Assembly (NCBI RefSeq): GCF_002803065.1
Contig: NZ_NNBL01000003.1
Coordinates: 455,461-519,460 of the forward strand
Direction: 5' to 3'
DNA: 64,000 bases
Source of the DNA: Streptomyces sp. CB01635
GTDB taxonomy: Bacteria > Actinomycetota > Actinomycetes > Streptomycetales > Streptomycetaceae
A model generated the notes under the pieces. It did not search any database, was not told the DNA's origin, and saw nothing but the letters and a program-made list of their open reading frames with translations. The translations under genes were made by a program, and so were the position numbers. This document shows, piece by piece, positions 44,710 to 53,110 of this stretch (positions are counted from its first letter, which is position 1; each line of letters begins with the position of its first letter).

Positions 44710-45672
44710 TCAGTCCACGAGGCTGAGCGAGAGCGCGAAGCGGTTCTGCGCGTCCGTCCACCAGTGCGTCATGCGCAGCCCCGCGCCCGCCAGTTCGGCC
44801 CGCACGCCCTCCTCGCGGAACTTCGCCGAGATCTCCGTGCGGATCTCCTCCCCGTCCTCGAAGTCGACCGCGAGGCCGAGCACCGGGATCTTGACGGTCT
44901 GTGCGGCCGTGGAGCGCAGCCGCATCTCGATCCACTCGTTGTCCGCGTCCCACAGGGCGACGTGCTCGAAGGCGCCCGGGTCGAAGTCGGCGCCCAGGTC
45001 GCGGTTGATGACGCTGAGCACGTTCTTGTTGAACGCGGCCGTCACGCCCGCCGCGTCGTCGTACGCCGCGACGAGGACCGACTCGTCCTTCACCAGGTCC
45101 GTGCCGAGCAGCAGCATGTCGCCGGGCCGCAGCAGGGCGCGTACGGAGGTCAGGAACGCGGCGCGCTCGGCCGGCAGAAGGTTGCCGATCGTGCCGCCGA
45201 GGAACGCGGCCAGGCGCGGCCCCGGAGTGTCCGGCAGGGTGAGTCCGAGCGTGAAGTCGGCGATCAGCCCGTGGATGTTCAGCCCGGGCCGCTCGGCGCC
45301 GAGCGCCTCGGCGGCGCCCCGCAGCGCGCTCTCGCTGACGTCCACGGGGACGTACGTCTCCAGGATCGGCAGGTCGTCGAGCAGATGGCGGGTCTTGTCC
45401 GACGAGCCGGAGCCCAGCTCGACGAGGGTGCGGGCGCCGGTGGCGTCGGCGATCTCCTGGGAGCGGGCCAGCAGGATCTCCCGCTCGGCGCGCGTCGGGT
45501 AGTACTCGGGCAGGGTCGTGATCTCGTCGAACAGCTCGCTGCCGCGCGCGTCGTAGAACCACTTGGGCGGCAGCGTTTTCGGCGTGCCGGTCAGGCCGCT
45601 GAGGACATCGGCGCGCAGGGCGGCGCCGGTGGCGTCCTCGGGCAGGGTGCGGGTCAGCTGGTACGGGCTCAC
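44710..45672 (-). CDS. egtD: L-histidine N-alpha-methyltransferase, EgtD
   Basis: 320 aa. It makes hercynine by trimethylating histidine with SAM. Family segments: PKTLPPKWFYDARGSELFDEIT, TLPEYYPTRAEREIL, VELGSGSSDKTRHLLDDL (SAM site), FLGGTIGNLLPAERAAFL and YDDAAGVTAAFNKNVLSVIN. GTG 45672 overlaps the egtC stop and follows AAGGAG. It is the last gene of the egtABCD operon although it catalyses the first committed step. Confidence 0.95.
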   Translation of the reverse strand: MSPYQLTRTLPEDATGAALRADVLSGLTGTPKTLPPKWFYDARGSELFDEITTLPEYYPTRAEREILLARSQEIADATGARTLVELGSGSSDKTRHLLDDLPILETYVPVDVSESALRGAAEALGAERPGLNIHGLIADFTLGLTLPDTPGPRLAAFLGGTIGNLLPAERAAFLTSVRALLRPGDMLLLGTDLVKDESVLVAAYDDAAGVTAAFNKNVLSVINRDLGADFDPGAFEHVALWDADNEWIEMRLRSTAAQTVKIPVLGLAVDFEDGEEIRTEISAKFREEGVRAELAGAGLRMTHWWTDAQNRFALSLSLVD

Positions 45673-46424
45673 GCGGAGGGCTCCTTGAGCGGGGTCAGCA
45701 GGACGTCGGTGCGGCTCGCGGCGAGCAAGGTGCGGTCCGGCACCTCGCGCCAGTGCGGATCGTCGTCGTACGGCTCGGAGGCGACGACGGTGCTGCGGCC
45801 GGGTTCGGTGAGATACCAGAGGCTGTCGCCCCAGGCGGTCGCGGTGATCGTCTCCCCATCGGTGAGGAGGAGGTTGAGCCGTGATCCGGGAGCGGCCTCG
45901 GCGACTTCGAGGACGGTGTCGGCGAGGGCCTGCCCCTGGTCGTCGCCCGAGCGCAGCCGGTGCAGCAGCAGCGCCCAGACGAACGCCGAGTCGCAGCGGG
46001 CCTCCAGGGACAGCAGGTCGACGGGCGGCACCGCCGTGGTGAGCGGGGCGAGCGAGCGCGGCCAGCCCCTCACCGCGCCGTTGTGGGAGAACAGCCACGG
46101 ACCGGAGGCGAACGGCGCCGCCGCTGCCTCGCCGTCCGCGCCGCCGAGCGTGGCGTCGCGGACCGCGGCGAGCACGGCCCCCGAGCGCACGACCCGCGCG
46201 AGATCGGCGAACGACTGGTCGCCCCAGATCGGCCCGGCCCTGCGGTAGCGCGCGGGCACCGGGTCCCCGTCCGCGTACCAGCCCACGCCGAAGCCGTCGG
46301 CGTTCACGGTCCCGTGCCGCTGGCGGCGCGGCTCCCAGGACTGGCGCAGCAGGCTGTGGGACGGTGTCACGAGCACGTCGCCGAGTGGCGCCGCAGGGCC
46401 CAGGTAGGCCAGTTGCCGGCACAT
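45669..46424 (-). CDS. egtC: gamma-glutamyl-hercynylcysteine sulfoxide hydrolase, EgtC
   Basis: 251 aa class II glutamine-amidotransferase fold (Ntn hydrolase). Nucleophile Cys2 in MCRQLAYLG, NADGFGVGWY and LFSHNGAVRGW. It removes the glutamyl group to give hercynylcysteine sulfoxide. The start ATG 46424 shares a base with the egtB stop, preceded by GGGAGGG. Confidence 0.94.
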   Translation of the reverse strand: MCRQLAYLGPAAPLGDVLVTPSHSLLRQSWEPRRQRHGTVNADGFGVGWYADGDPVPARYRRAGPIWGDQSFADLARVVRSGAVLAAVRDATLGGADGEAAAAPFASGPWLFSHNGAVRGWPRSLAPLTTAVPPVDLLSLEARCDSAFVWALLLHRLRSGDDQGQALADTVLEVAEAAPGSRLNLLLTDGETITATAWGDSLWYLTEPGRSTVVASEPYDDDPHWREVPDRTLLAASRTDVLLTPLKEPSA

Positions 46425-47758
46425 CAGGCACCCTCCCCGTCGCGCGCGGTGCGGAAGCCGGCGAAGATCTGCCGGCGCACCGGATAGTCCCAGTTGCGGA
46501 ACGTGCCGCGGCACGCCACCGCGTCCACGGCGAACGAGCCGCCGCGCAGCACCTTGTGGTCCGGGCCGAAGAACACCTCCGAGTACTCCCGGTACGGGAA
46601 GGCCACGAACCCCGGGTACGGCAGGAAGTCGCTCGACGTCCACTCCCACACGTCGCCGATCAACTGCCGTACACCCAGCGGCGATTCACCCGCCGGGTAG
46701 CTGCCCGCGGGGGCCGGGCGCAGATGGCGCTGGCCGAGGTTGGCGCGCTCCGGCGTCGGGTCCGCGTCGCCCCACGGGTAGCGCATCGACCGCCCGGACG
46801 CGGGATCGAAGCGGGCCGCCTTCTCCCACTCGGCCTCGCTGGGCAGGCGCCGGCCCGCCCAGCGCGCGTACGCGTCGGCCTCGTACCAGCTGACGTGCAC
46901 GACGGGCTCGTCCGGCGGGACCACCTCGGTCACCCCGAAGCGGCGCCGCAGCCACTGCCCTGCCTCACGCCGCCAGAACAGCGGCGACCGCAGGCCGTTG
47001 TCCCGCACCAGGGCCCAGCCCTCGGGCGTCCACCATCGGGAGTTGTCGTAGCCGCCGTCCTCCATGAAGGCCAGATACGCGGCGTTCGTGACCGGTGCGG
47101 TGTCGATGTGGAACGGCGGGACGAGGCGCGCGTGCGCGGGCCGCTCGTTGTCCAGAGACCACGGCTCGGCGGTCGTCCCCATCGTGAACGGGCCGCCGGG
47201 CACGAGGACTTCGGACGGTCCGCGGAAAGCCGGGGAGACGGGGTCGGGATCCGGGGCCGTCAGCGCCGGTGCTCCCGACCGGAGCTGATGGGTGATCAGC
47301 ATCGTCTCGTCATGCTGCTGTTCGTGCTGGGCGATCATCCCGAAGGCGAACCCCGCCTCGGTGAGTCGGGTGCCGTGGAACGGCGTGCTCTCCAGGACGT
47401 CGAGCGCGCGGCCCCGCACCTCGGCCGCGTAACCGCGCGCCTCCTTGGGTGCGAGCAGCGGCAGCTTGGGTCGCTCGGAGCGCGGGTGCTCGAAGGCGTC
47501 GTACAGCGGGTCGATCTCCGGGCGCATCGCCTCGCGGCCCGCGACCGCGCGCAGGAGCCACTGCTCCTCCTGGTTGCCGATGTGCGCCAGGTCCCACACC
47601 AGCGGCGACATCAACGGTGAGTGCTGCGCGGTCAGTTCGGGCCCCTCGACGCAGCTCGTGAGCAGCGTCGTGCGGTCCCGCGCGGTGAGCAGCGCGGTCC
47701 GTGCGCGCTCCCGCAGTGCCTCGGGGTCCGGGGCGGTGTCTTCGCTCTGTGCGGTCAT
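46424..47758 (-). CDS. egtB: hercynine oxygenase (sulfoxide synthase), EgtB
   Basis: 444 aa. N-terminal DinB-like domain with iron ligands: the His in VWDLAHIGNQEEQWLL and the H-x3-H-x-E motif QHEQQHDE. The C-terminal formylglycine-enzyme sulfatase domain (from about 205) has GGPFTMGTT, RLPSEAEWEKAAR, GDVWEWTSSDF and VLRGGSF. It joins hercynine and gamma-glutamylcysteine with O2. It overlaps egtA and egtC by 4 and 1 bp. Confidence 0.95.
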   Translation of the reverse strand: MTAQSEDTAPDPEALRERARTALLTARDRTTLLTSCVEGPELTAQHSPLMSPLVWDLAHIGNQEEQWLLRAVAGREAMRPEIDPLYDAFEHPRSERPKLPLLAPKEARGYAAEVRGRALDVLESTPFHGTRLTEAGFAFGMIAQHEQQHDETMLITHQLRSGAPALTAPDPDPVSPAFRGPSEVLVPGGPFTMGTTAEPWSLDNERPAHARLVPPFHIDTAPVTNAAYLAFMEDGGYDNSRWWTPEGWALVRDNGLRSPLFWRREAGQWLRRRFGVTEVVPPDEPVVHVSWYEADAYARWAGRRLPSEAEWEKAARFDPASGRSMRYPWGDADPTPERANLGQRHLRPAPAGSYPAGESPLGVRQLIGDVWEWTSSDFLPYPGFVAFPYREYSEVFFGPDHKVLRGGSFAVDAVACRGTFRNWDYPVRRQIFAGFRTARDGEGA

Positions 47759-49047
47759 GAGGTGACGGTCCTCCCGGGGGCGGGGGCATCGATGTGGTCG
47801 AGCACGTCGTCGGCGGGGCACCGGCCGCGCACGACATAGCGGTCCATGAAAGCGGAGACGGCGGCGAGCACCCTGGGCGACGCGCCGAGCCTCGGCAGCG
47901 CGTCGAGCGCCGCCGCGAAACACGTGACGGCCGCCTCGGCGAGCTCGGGGTCCGAGGGCCCGTGCCGCGCCGCGTCGCGCCACAGTCGATTGTGCGGCGC
48001 GGGCAGCGGGCCCGCCCGTTCGGACAGCGGCTTCACGGTGCGGTACGCGGTCTCGGCGGCCTCCGGGTCGTCGAACAGCGCGGTCGTCACCGCGAGCGGC
48101 ACGATCCAGCCGTCGTCGCCCGGCTGCGCGTCGATCATGCGCAGTTCGAGGTGGCCACGCGGGCGCACCGGAGGGAACAGGGTGGACAGGTGGTATTCGA
48201 CGTCACCGCGCGTGGCGGGCCGAGGCCCACCGGTACGCAGCCACGTCCGCAGGGACATGCCGTCGGGGACGTCCCAGGGCCCGCTGTCCTTGCGGACGCA
48301 CATCACCGGCGCGTCCAGGACGTGCCGGACCCAGGCCTCGCGCGGCTCCACGTCGAGGGGCGGTGCCCCGGACCTGCCGGGGTCGATCTCCTCCCACACC
48401 GCCTGGCGGGTGGAGCGCCAGCCGGTCGGACGCCCGCACAGCATCGGTGAGTTGGCGAACGCGGAGACCAGGACGGCGCCGAGCAGGTGCGAGAGCCGCC
48501 AGCGCCTGCCGTGGCCGAGCGGCCCCGGCTCCTCGTACCCGGCGTCGAGGCAGACCTGCACCGACGCCGACGAGCACATCATGGCGCGGCCCGCGGGACC
48601 GGTCCGGTCGAACCAGGACTCCATGGCGTCGTAGCGCGGCTCGTGGAGCAGCCGCCGCGGCGGGCGCCAGGGATCGGTGCCGAGGCCGGTCAGCGCGAGG
48701 CCACGGGCAGCGAGCGAGGTGCGGACCGCTGTCAGATCGGCCGAGACGGCCGAGACGCAGTCCATGAGCGACGAGGCGGGCAGGGAGCTGAGCTCCAGCT
48801 GTCCGCCGGGTTCTACGGTGAGCGCCGAGCTGAGGGGCAGGGCGCCCAGTGCGGCGTACGCCGCGTCGAGCCGTTCGGGTGCCAGGGGGAGCCGCGGCCT
48901 GCGCGGCTCGTGGACGAGCCATTCCACCTCGACACCCACGGTGCGAGGTGGTCCGGTCTTGAAGCAGATCCCGCGGACCAGCGCCTCGACCTCGGCCTCG
49001 GTGACCAGGGCCGCCGTGCCGAGCTCCGTACAGTCTCCTTCGGGCAT
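47755..49047 (-). CDS. egtA: glutamate-cysteine ligase, EgtA
   Basis: 430 aa, GCS2-type ligase supplying gamma-glutamylcysteine for EgtB. Features: TVGVEVEWLVHEP, EPGGQLELSSLP, MMCSSASVQVCLDAGYE and LELRMIDAQPGDDGW. ATG 49047 follows AGGAGG. A longer frame upstream to 49194 lacks conservation and a ribosome site. First gene of the operon. Confidence 0.94.
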   Translation of the reverse strand: MPEGDCTELGTAALVTEAEVEALVRGICFKTGPPRTVGVEVEWLVHEPRRPRLPLAPERLDAAYAALGALPLSSALTVEPGGQLELSSLPASSLMDCVSAVSADLTAVRTSLAARGLALTGLGTDPWRPPRRLLHEPRYDAMESWFDRTGPAGRAMMCSSASVQVCLDAGYEEPGPLGHGRRWRLSHLLGAVLVSAFANSPMLCGRPTGWRSTRQAVWEEIDPGRSGAPPLDVEPREAWVRHVLDAPVMCVRKDSGPWDVPDGMSLRTWLRTGGPRPATRGDVEYHLSTLFPPVRPRGHLELRMIDAQPGDDGWIVPLAVTTALFDDPEAAETAYRTVKPLSERAGPLPAPHNRLWRDAARHGPSDPELAEAAVTCFAAALDALPRLGASPRVLAAVSAFMDRYVVRGRCPADDVLDHIDAPAPGRTVTS

Positions 49048-49266
49048 GTTCAGGATCCTCCTGATCCGTTCGCCTTCATCGTCCCCGGTAGGGGCCGCGC
49101 CGTCGACTCGACGGGGATGGGCCGGGCCGGGGCGGCAGTGCTCGTACCACCCAAAACCCTCACGGCGAATCGCACAAGAGTGCCCTTCGGACACTGAAAA
49201 TCTGTTGCTCGCGGAGTCGCCCGGCGCACATCATGCGTTCATGAGGACGACCACGGGGGAGCGGGC

Positions 49267-50124
49267 GTGAGCGCCCGGCTGCGGGGGATCGCGCAGCAGA
49301 CGGAGGAGATCGTCGCGGCGGGGCGGTACACGACGCCGGGCGGCGCGGTCGTGCCGATCGCGGACGCGGTGACGGCAGCGCGGGACGCGACCCGCACGTA
49401 CGGTCCGGCCCCGGTCGATGTGCCCGAGCCGGGCCGGCTCGCGGATACGGCCGTCGAGGTCACCGGCGAGTCCAGCCTGGAAGCCGCGCGCCGCCTGGTC
49501 ACCGCCCGTCAGGACCCGGTCGCCGTACTGAACTTCGCCTCGGCCCGAAATCCCGGCGGCGGCTATCTCAACGGCGCACAGGCCCAGGAGGAAGCCGTGT
49601 GCCGGGCCTCGGCCCTGTACACGTGCCTGCTGCGGGCCCGTGACTTCTACGATCACCACCGCGAGAACCGCGACCCGTTCTACACGGACCGCGTGATCCA
49701 TTCACCCCAGGTCCCCGTCTTCCGCGACGACCGCGGACGGCTGCTCGACGAGCCGTACGCCGCGGGCTTCCTCACCTCACCCGCGCCGAACGCGGGCGTC
49801 GTACGCCGCAGCACCCCGGAGCGGTCAGGCGAAATCGCGGGGGCCCTCGCGTCACGGGCCGAGCGGGTCCTGGAGACGGCCGCTGCGCACGGCTACGGGC
49901 GCCTCGTGCTCGGCGCCTGGGGCTGCGGTGTGTTCCAGAACGACCCGGCGCAGGTCGCCCACGCGTTCCGGGCGCTCCTCGACGGGGGCGGCCGTTTCGC
50001 GGGCCGCTTCGACCACATCGTGTTCGGCGTCCTGGACCGCACGCCGGACGCACGGACCAGAACGGCCTTCGAGCGGGCCTTCGCGGCCTCGCCGGCGGTC
50101 AGCGCCAGCCGTACCGCTCCCTGA
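49267..50124 (+). CDS. TIGR02452-family microbial PARG-like protein
   Basis: 285 aa. The macrodomain-like fold carries the poly(ADP-ribose) glycohydrolase signature: NPGGGYLNGAQAQEEAVCRAS has the GGG and the paired Glu (QEE) that act in catalysis. Nearby segments are VLNFASARNPGG, SPQVPVFRDDRGRLL, and GYGRLVLGAWGCGVFQNDPAQVAHAF. It should hydrolyse ADP-ribose links. GTG 49267 follows GGGGAGC. It overlaps the convergent PemK-like gene by 26 bp. Confidence 0.9.
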   Translation: MSARLRGIAQQTEEIVAAGRYTTPGGAVVPIADAVTAARDATRTYGPAPVDVPEPGRLADTAVEVTGESSLEAARRLVTARQDPVAVLNFASARNPGGGYLNGAQAQEEAVCRASALYTCLLRARDFYDHHRENRDPFYTDRVIHSPQVPVFRDDRGRLLDEPYAAGFLTSPAPNAGVVRRSTPERSGEIAGALASRAERVLETAAAHGYGRLVLGAWGCGVFQNDPAQVAHAFRALLDGGGRFAGRFDHIVFGVLDRTPDARTRTAFERAFAASPAVSASRTAP

Positions 50125-50557
50125 GCCGCAGCACCACGAGGTTGAACCGCATGCGGTCCAGGGCGCACGCCTCCCGGCGCATGCCGCGCTCGTGGACCCG
50201 AAGGACGCGGTCGATCGCCACCCACGAGTCGCGGCCCGCGGTGTCCCACGGCCCGCTGCCGATCGGCACCCACTCCCTGTCGTGGTCGTGCCGCTTGCTC
50301 GACAGCTGTACGGCGAGGAGCGTGCCGGCGGCCTCCCTGGCGACGACGAGCACAGGACGGTCCTTGCCGCGGCCGTCGTTCTCCTCGAACGGCACCCACG
50401 TCCAGACGATCTCGCCGGGATCGGGGTCGCCGTCGTGGGCGGGCGCGTACTCGGTGCGCACCCGGCCCACCTCGCGCGGCGCGGCCTCGACCGTGGCGGT
50501 GGCGCCGGCACGGCCGGGGTGCTCGTGGGCATGCGGGTCATCGATGAAGGCAGTCAC
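50099..50557 (-). CDS. PemK/MazF-family protein, no adjacent antitoxin
   Basis: 152 aa. The C-terminal 110 residues are PemK/MazF-like: GEIVWTWVPFEENDGRGKDRPVLVVAREAAGTLLAVQLSSKRH, then DSWVAIDRVLRV. PemK/MazF are endoribonuclease toxins. The N-terminal about 40 residues (DPHAHEHPGRAGATATVEAA) are an unusual acidic/His leader. No antitoxin gene lies beside it, so it may be a domesticated regulator. Start GTG 50557 is 7 bases after TAACGT, without a Shine-Dalgarno. Confidence 0.75.
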   Translation of the reverse strand: MTAFIDDPHAHEHPGRAGATATVEAAPREVGRVRTEYAPAHDGDPDPGEIVWTWVPFEENDGRGKDRPVLVVAREAAGTLLAVQLSSKRHDHDREWVPIGSGPWDTAGRDSWVAIDRVLRVHERGMRREACALDRMRFNLVVLRLRERYGWR

Positions 50558-50564
50558 GCGGGTC

Positions 50565-50570
50565 ACGTTA
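50565..50570 (-). promoter_or_regulatory. -10 box of a leaderless promoter (PemK-like gene)
   Basis: TAACGT on the minus strand is 7 bases (GACCCGC) before the GTG at 50557. Confidence 0.45.
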
Positions 50571-50628
50571 GGGCCTGACGGGCCCAACCCGCAGGGCGGG
50601 CCCGGCCGGTGGGACACAGGCTCGGCGC

Positions 50629-51523
50629 ATGAAGACCCCCATATCCGCCCGAGCCGTACGACGCGGACGCCCGGGCCGCTTTTCTCCCCTCGCGCTCACG
50701 GGTGCCATCGTCCTCGCGCTGTGCGCCGCCGCCCTCGCCCGGGGCGACGCCTCGCCCCCGCCCCGCACCCTCTCGGCCTGGCTGCCGTACCGGGACCAGG
50801 AAGGCGCCTACCAGGACGCCCTCGCCCACGCGGACCAACTCCGCATCATCAGCCCCTTCGTCCTCGTCCGCAGCCGCGCGTACGACGGGATCGGCCTCGA
50901 CTACGAGACCATCGCGGCGACCGGTGACGCCACCTACCGCACCGTGGGCCCGGGCCACACCGCGCTCCTGCGTGACCTGTGCTCGGGGTTGCACGCGCTG
51001 GGCAAGGTGTGGTTCGCCACCGTCAACCCCAAGACCACCACGACGGGCCGCATCTGGGACTACCGGAGCCTCGGCCAGGTGGCCGACCGCGTTCGCATCT
51101 TGACCTACAACCTGCACTACGCCACGGGCACTCCTGGGCCGCTCTCCTCCACCGCCTGGTACGACGAGATCCTGCGCCGCGCAACGGCCGAAATCCCCCT
51201 GGACTGCATCGAGTTGGGCCTGCCTGCCTACGGCTGGGACTGGGCCGAGGGCAGACACGAGAGCGGCCCGGCACGTCACCTCGAAGGAAGCGGACGCCCT
51301 GCGCGAGGCCGTCGGCGCGCCCTACGGGCTCGACCCCGCCTCGCAGAGCCCGCACTTCACGTACAAGGAGAACGGCATCGTCCGCACCGTCTGGTATCAG
51401 GACGCGCGCGGCGCCGAGGCGCACCTGCCCGTGCAGCGTCGCTACGGGGCGCGCAACACGGTGGTGTGGGCCCTCAACTTCGAGGACCCGGGCCTGTGGG
51501 CGGTGCTCGCCCGGGGTGCGTGA
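50629..51523 (+). pseudogene. decayed GH18-like glycoside hydrolase
   Basis: The first frame (50629 to about 51260) gives a signal peptide and a GH18-like N-terminal half: RTLSAWLPYRDQEGAYQDAL, LDYETIAATGDATYRTVGPG, WYDEILRRATAEIPLDC. The C-terminal part then continues in another frame (from about 51256 to TGA 51521-51523): HVTSKEADALREAVGAPYGL, FTYKENGIVRTVWYQD, RNTVVWALNFEDPGLWAVLA. The catalytic motif DGIGLDYE has lost one Asp of D-x2-D-x-D-x-E. About 50-60 residues appear deleted between ISPFVLV and RSRAYDG. Frameshift, internal deletion and motif loss point to a pseudogene. Confidence 0.8.
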
Positions 51524-51529
51524 CCCGCT

Positions 51530-52966
51530 CTACGCTCCGGTGCGCGACTCCTGGAGGTTCTCGGGCCACTTCTCGAACCACCGTTGATCCGACTCGAGTT
51601 GGGCCGCGAGCGAGATGAGCTGCGGCTCGCTGTTCGCCGGGCCGAGCAGCTGAGCGCCGACGGGCAGCCCGTCGCCGGTGAAGCCCGCGGGGACGTTCAC
51701 GCCGGGCCAGCCGAGGACGTTCCACGGCCATGCGTACGGGCACGCCGCGATCATCGCCCGGTCGGTGCGCCAGCCGCCCAGCGACGCCATCGCGCCGATG
51801 CGGGGCGGGGGAGTGGCCGTCGTCGGGGCGAGGACCACGTCGTACGTGTCGAAGACAGCGCCGACCCTGCGCTGGAGCGAGGCCTCGGCGCGCCGGGCGA
51901 GCCGCAGCGGAGCGCCGCCGAGTACCCGGCCCATCCGGGCGGACTCCCGGGTGCGCGGGTCGAGCAGCGCTGGATCGGGAACGTCGCGCAGCCGGTCGGC
52001 GACGCCCGCGGTGGCGCGCGGCACGAACGCGAGGCCGATCTGCCCGTAGCGCGGGTCGGCCTCCTCCACGTCGTGCCCGAGCGCGGCGAGCCGCTCCGCC
52101 AGCGCGACGACCCGGGCCCGCACAACGGGGTCCAGGCGTTTGGGAGTTGCGGTGAACGGCATGCGCAGGGACAGCGCGATACGCAGCTTTCCCGGCTCGT
52201 CGCGGGCCGCCTGCGCCGCCCCGATCCGCGGCGGACAGTGCAGGTCGCCGTCGTGCGGACCGCTCGCCGCGTCCAGGAGCAGCGCCGCGTCCTCGACGGT
52301 CCTGCCGAGCGTGCCGTTCACGGTGATCCCGTGGAAGGACTCCGCCCAGGGCCACGTCGAGATCCGGCCTCGCTGCGGCTTGATGCCGACGAGGTGCGTC
52401 CACGCGGCGGGGATACGGATGCTGCCCGCCCCGTCCGAGCCGAGGGCGGCCGGCACGATTCCCGCGGCGACGGCCGCCGCCGAGCCGCCCGACGAACCGC
52501 CGGGCGTGTGCCCGTGATTCCACGGGTTGCGGGTGTCGCCGAACGCGGGCCCCTCGGTGAAGGGCCACTGCCCCAGCTCGCACGTGTTCGTCTTGCCGAT
52601 CACGATGGCGCCCGCCGCGCGCAGCCGGCGTACGGCCTCCGCGTCCTCGGTCTTCGGCGGGAAGTCGCCGGGGCAGCCGAACGCGGTCGGCTCGCCCGCC
52701 ACGTCCATGTCGTCCTTCACGGCCAGCGGCACGCCGAGCAGCGGCCGACTGCCTCCTGACGCGCCTTCGCCCGCCGCGCGTTCGCGGTCCGCGGCGTCCG
52801 CCTCGGCGAGGGCGGCCTCCCCGCGGACCGTGCGGAAAGCGTTCAGGGCAGGCTGCGTCGCGTCGATGCGCGCCAAGGCCTCCTCGACGAGGACGCGCGA
52901 CGACACGTCCCCCTCGGCGAGCGCGCGGGCGGTCGCGGCGAGCCCGGCGGCACGGTCGGACGCCAT
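51530..52966 (-). CDS. amidase (amidase-signature family)
   Basis: 478 aa. Ser-cisSer-Lys elements: Lys in LAVKDDMDVAG, GGSSGGSAAAVAAG, and Ser in LGSDGAGSIRIPAAW. Near the C-terminus VLAPTTATPPPRIG and NVLGWPGVNVPAGF are typical. Substrate unknown; amidase-signature proteins act on amides, carbamates or peptides. ATG 52966 follows GAGGAGGTG. It is divergent from a LacI-type regulator. Confidence 0.9.
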   Translation of the reverse strand: MASDRAAGLAATARALAEGDVSSRVLVEEALARIDATQPALNAFRTVRGEAALAEADAADRERAAGEGASGGSRPLLGVPLAVKDDMDVAGEPTAFGCPGDFPPKTEDAEAVRRLRAAGAIVIGKTNTCELGQWPFTEGPAFGDTRNPWNHGHTPGGSSGGSAAAVAAGIVPAALGSDGAGSIRIPAAWTHLVGIKPQRGRISTWPWAESFHGITVNGTLGRTVEDAALLLDAASGPHDGDLHCPPRIGAAQAARDEPGKLRIALSLRMPFTATPKRLDPVVRARVVALAERLAALGHDVEEADPRYGQIGLAFVPRATAGVADRLRDVPDPALLDPRTRESARMGRVLGGAPLRLARRAEASLQRRVGAVFDTYDVVLAPTTATPPPRIGAMASLGGWRTDRAMIAACPYAWPWNVLGWPGVNVPAGFTGDGLPVGAQLLGPANSEPQLISLAAQLESDQRWFEKWPENLQESRTGA

Positions 52967-52981
52967 GCGGACACCTCCTCG

Positions 52982-53020
52982 TACGGAATACGGGATACGG
53001 AACTTCGGAACTTCGAACGC
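52982..53020. repeat. short tandem words in the amidase-lacI gap
   Basis: TACGGAATACGGGATACGG contains three spaced TACGG words, followed by CGGAACTT repeated twice and TTCGAA. The stretch holds the promoter region of the amidase gene. The words may be parts of an operator. Confidence 0.5.
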
Positions 53021-53110
53021 CTGAGTGCACGCACGCTAGCGGTCGCGGGCCCCGACCGGTATGCCCGGCCGGGAAGACGGCCGCACCCGTCTGGAAAGAT
53101 GCGGTGCGTC

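Noticed and set aside
44548..46248. A plus-strand frame opposite egtD and egtC
   Set aside because: It is the antisense of conserved ergothioneine genes with their own Shine-Dalgarno sequences and overlaps.
50629..51618. An intact 329-aa secreted protein read in a single frame
   Set aside because: After about residue 210 the frame turns into Arg-rich shadow sequence while the true GH18 C-terminus lies in another frame.
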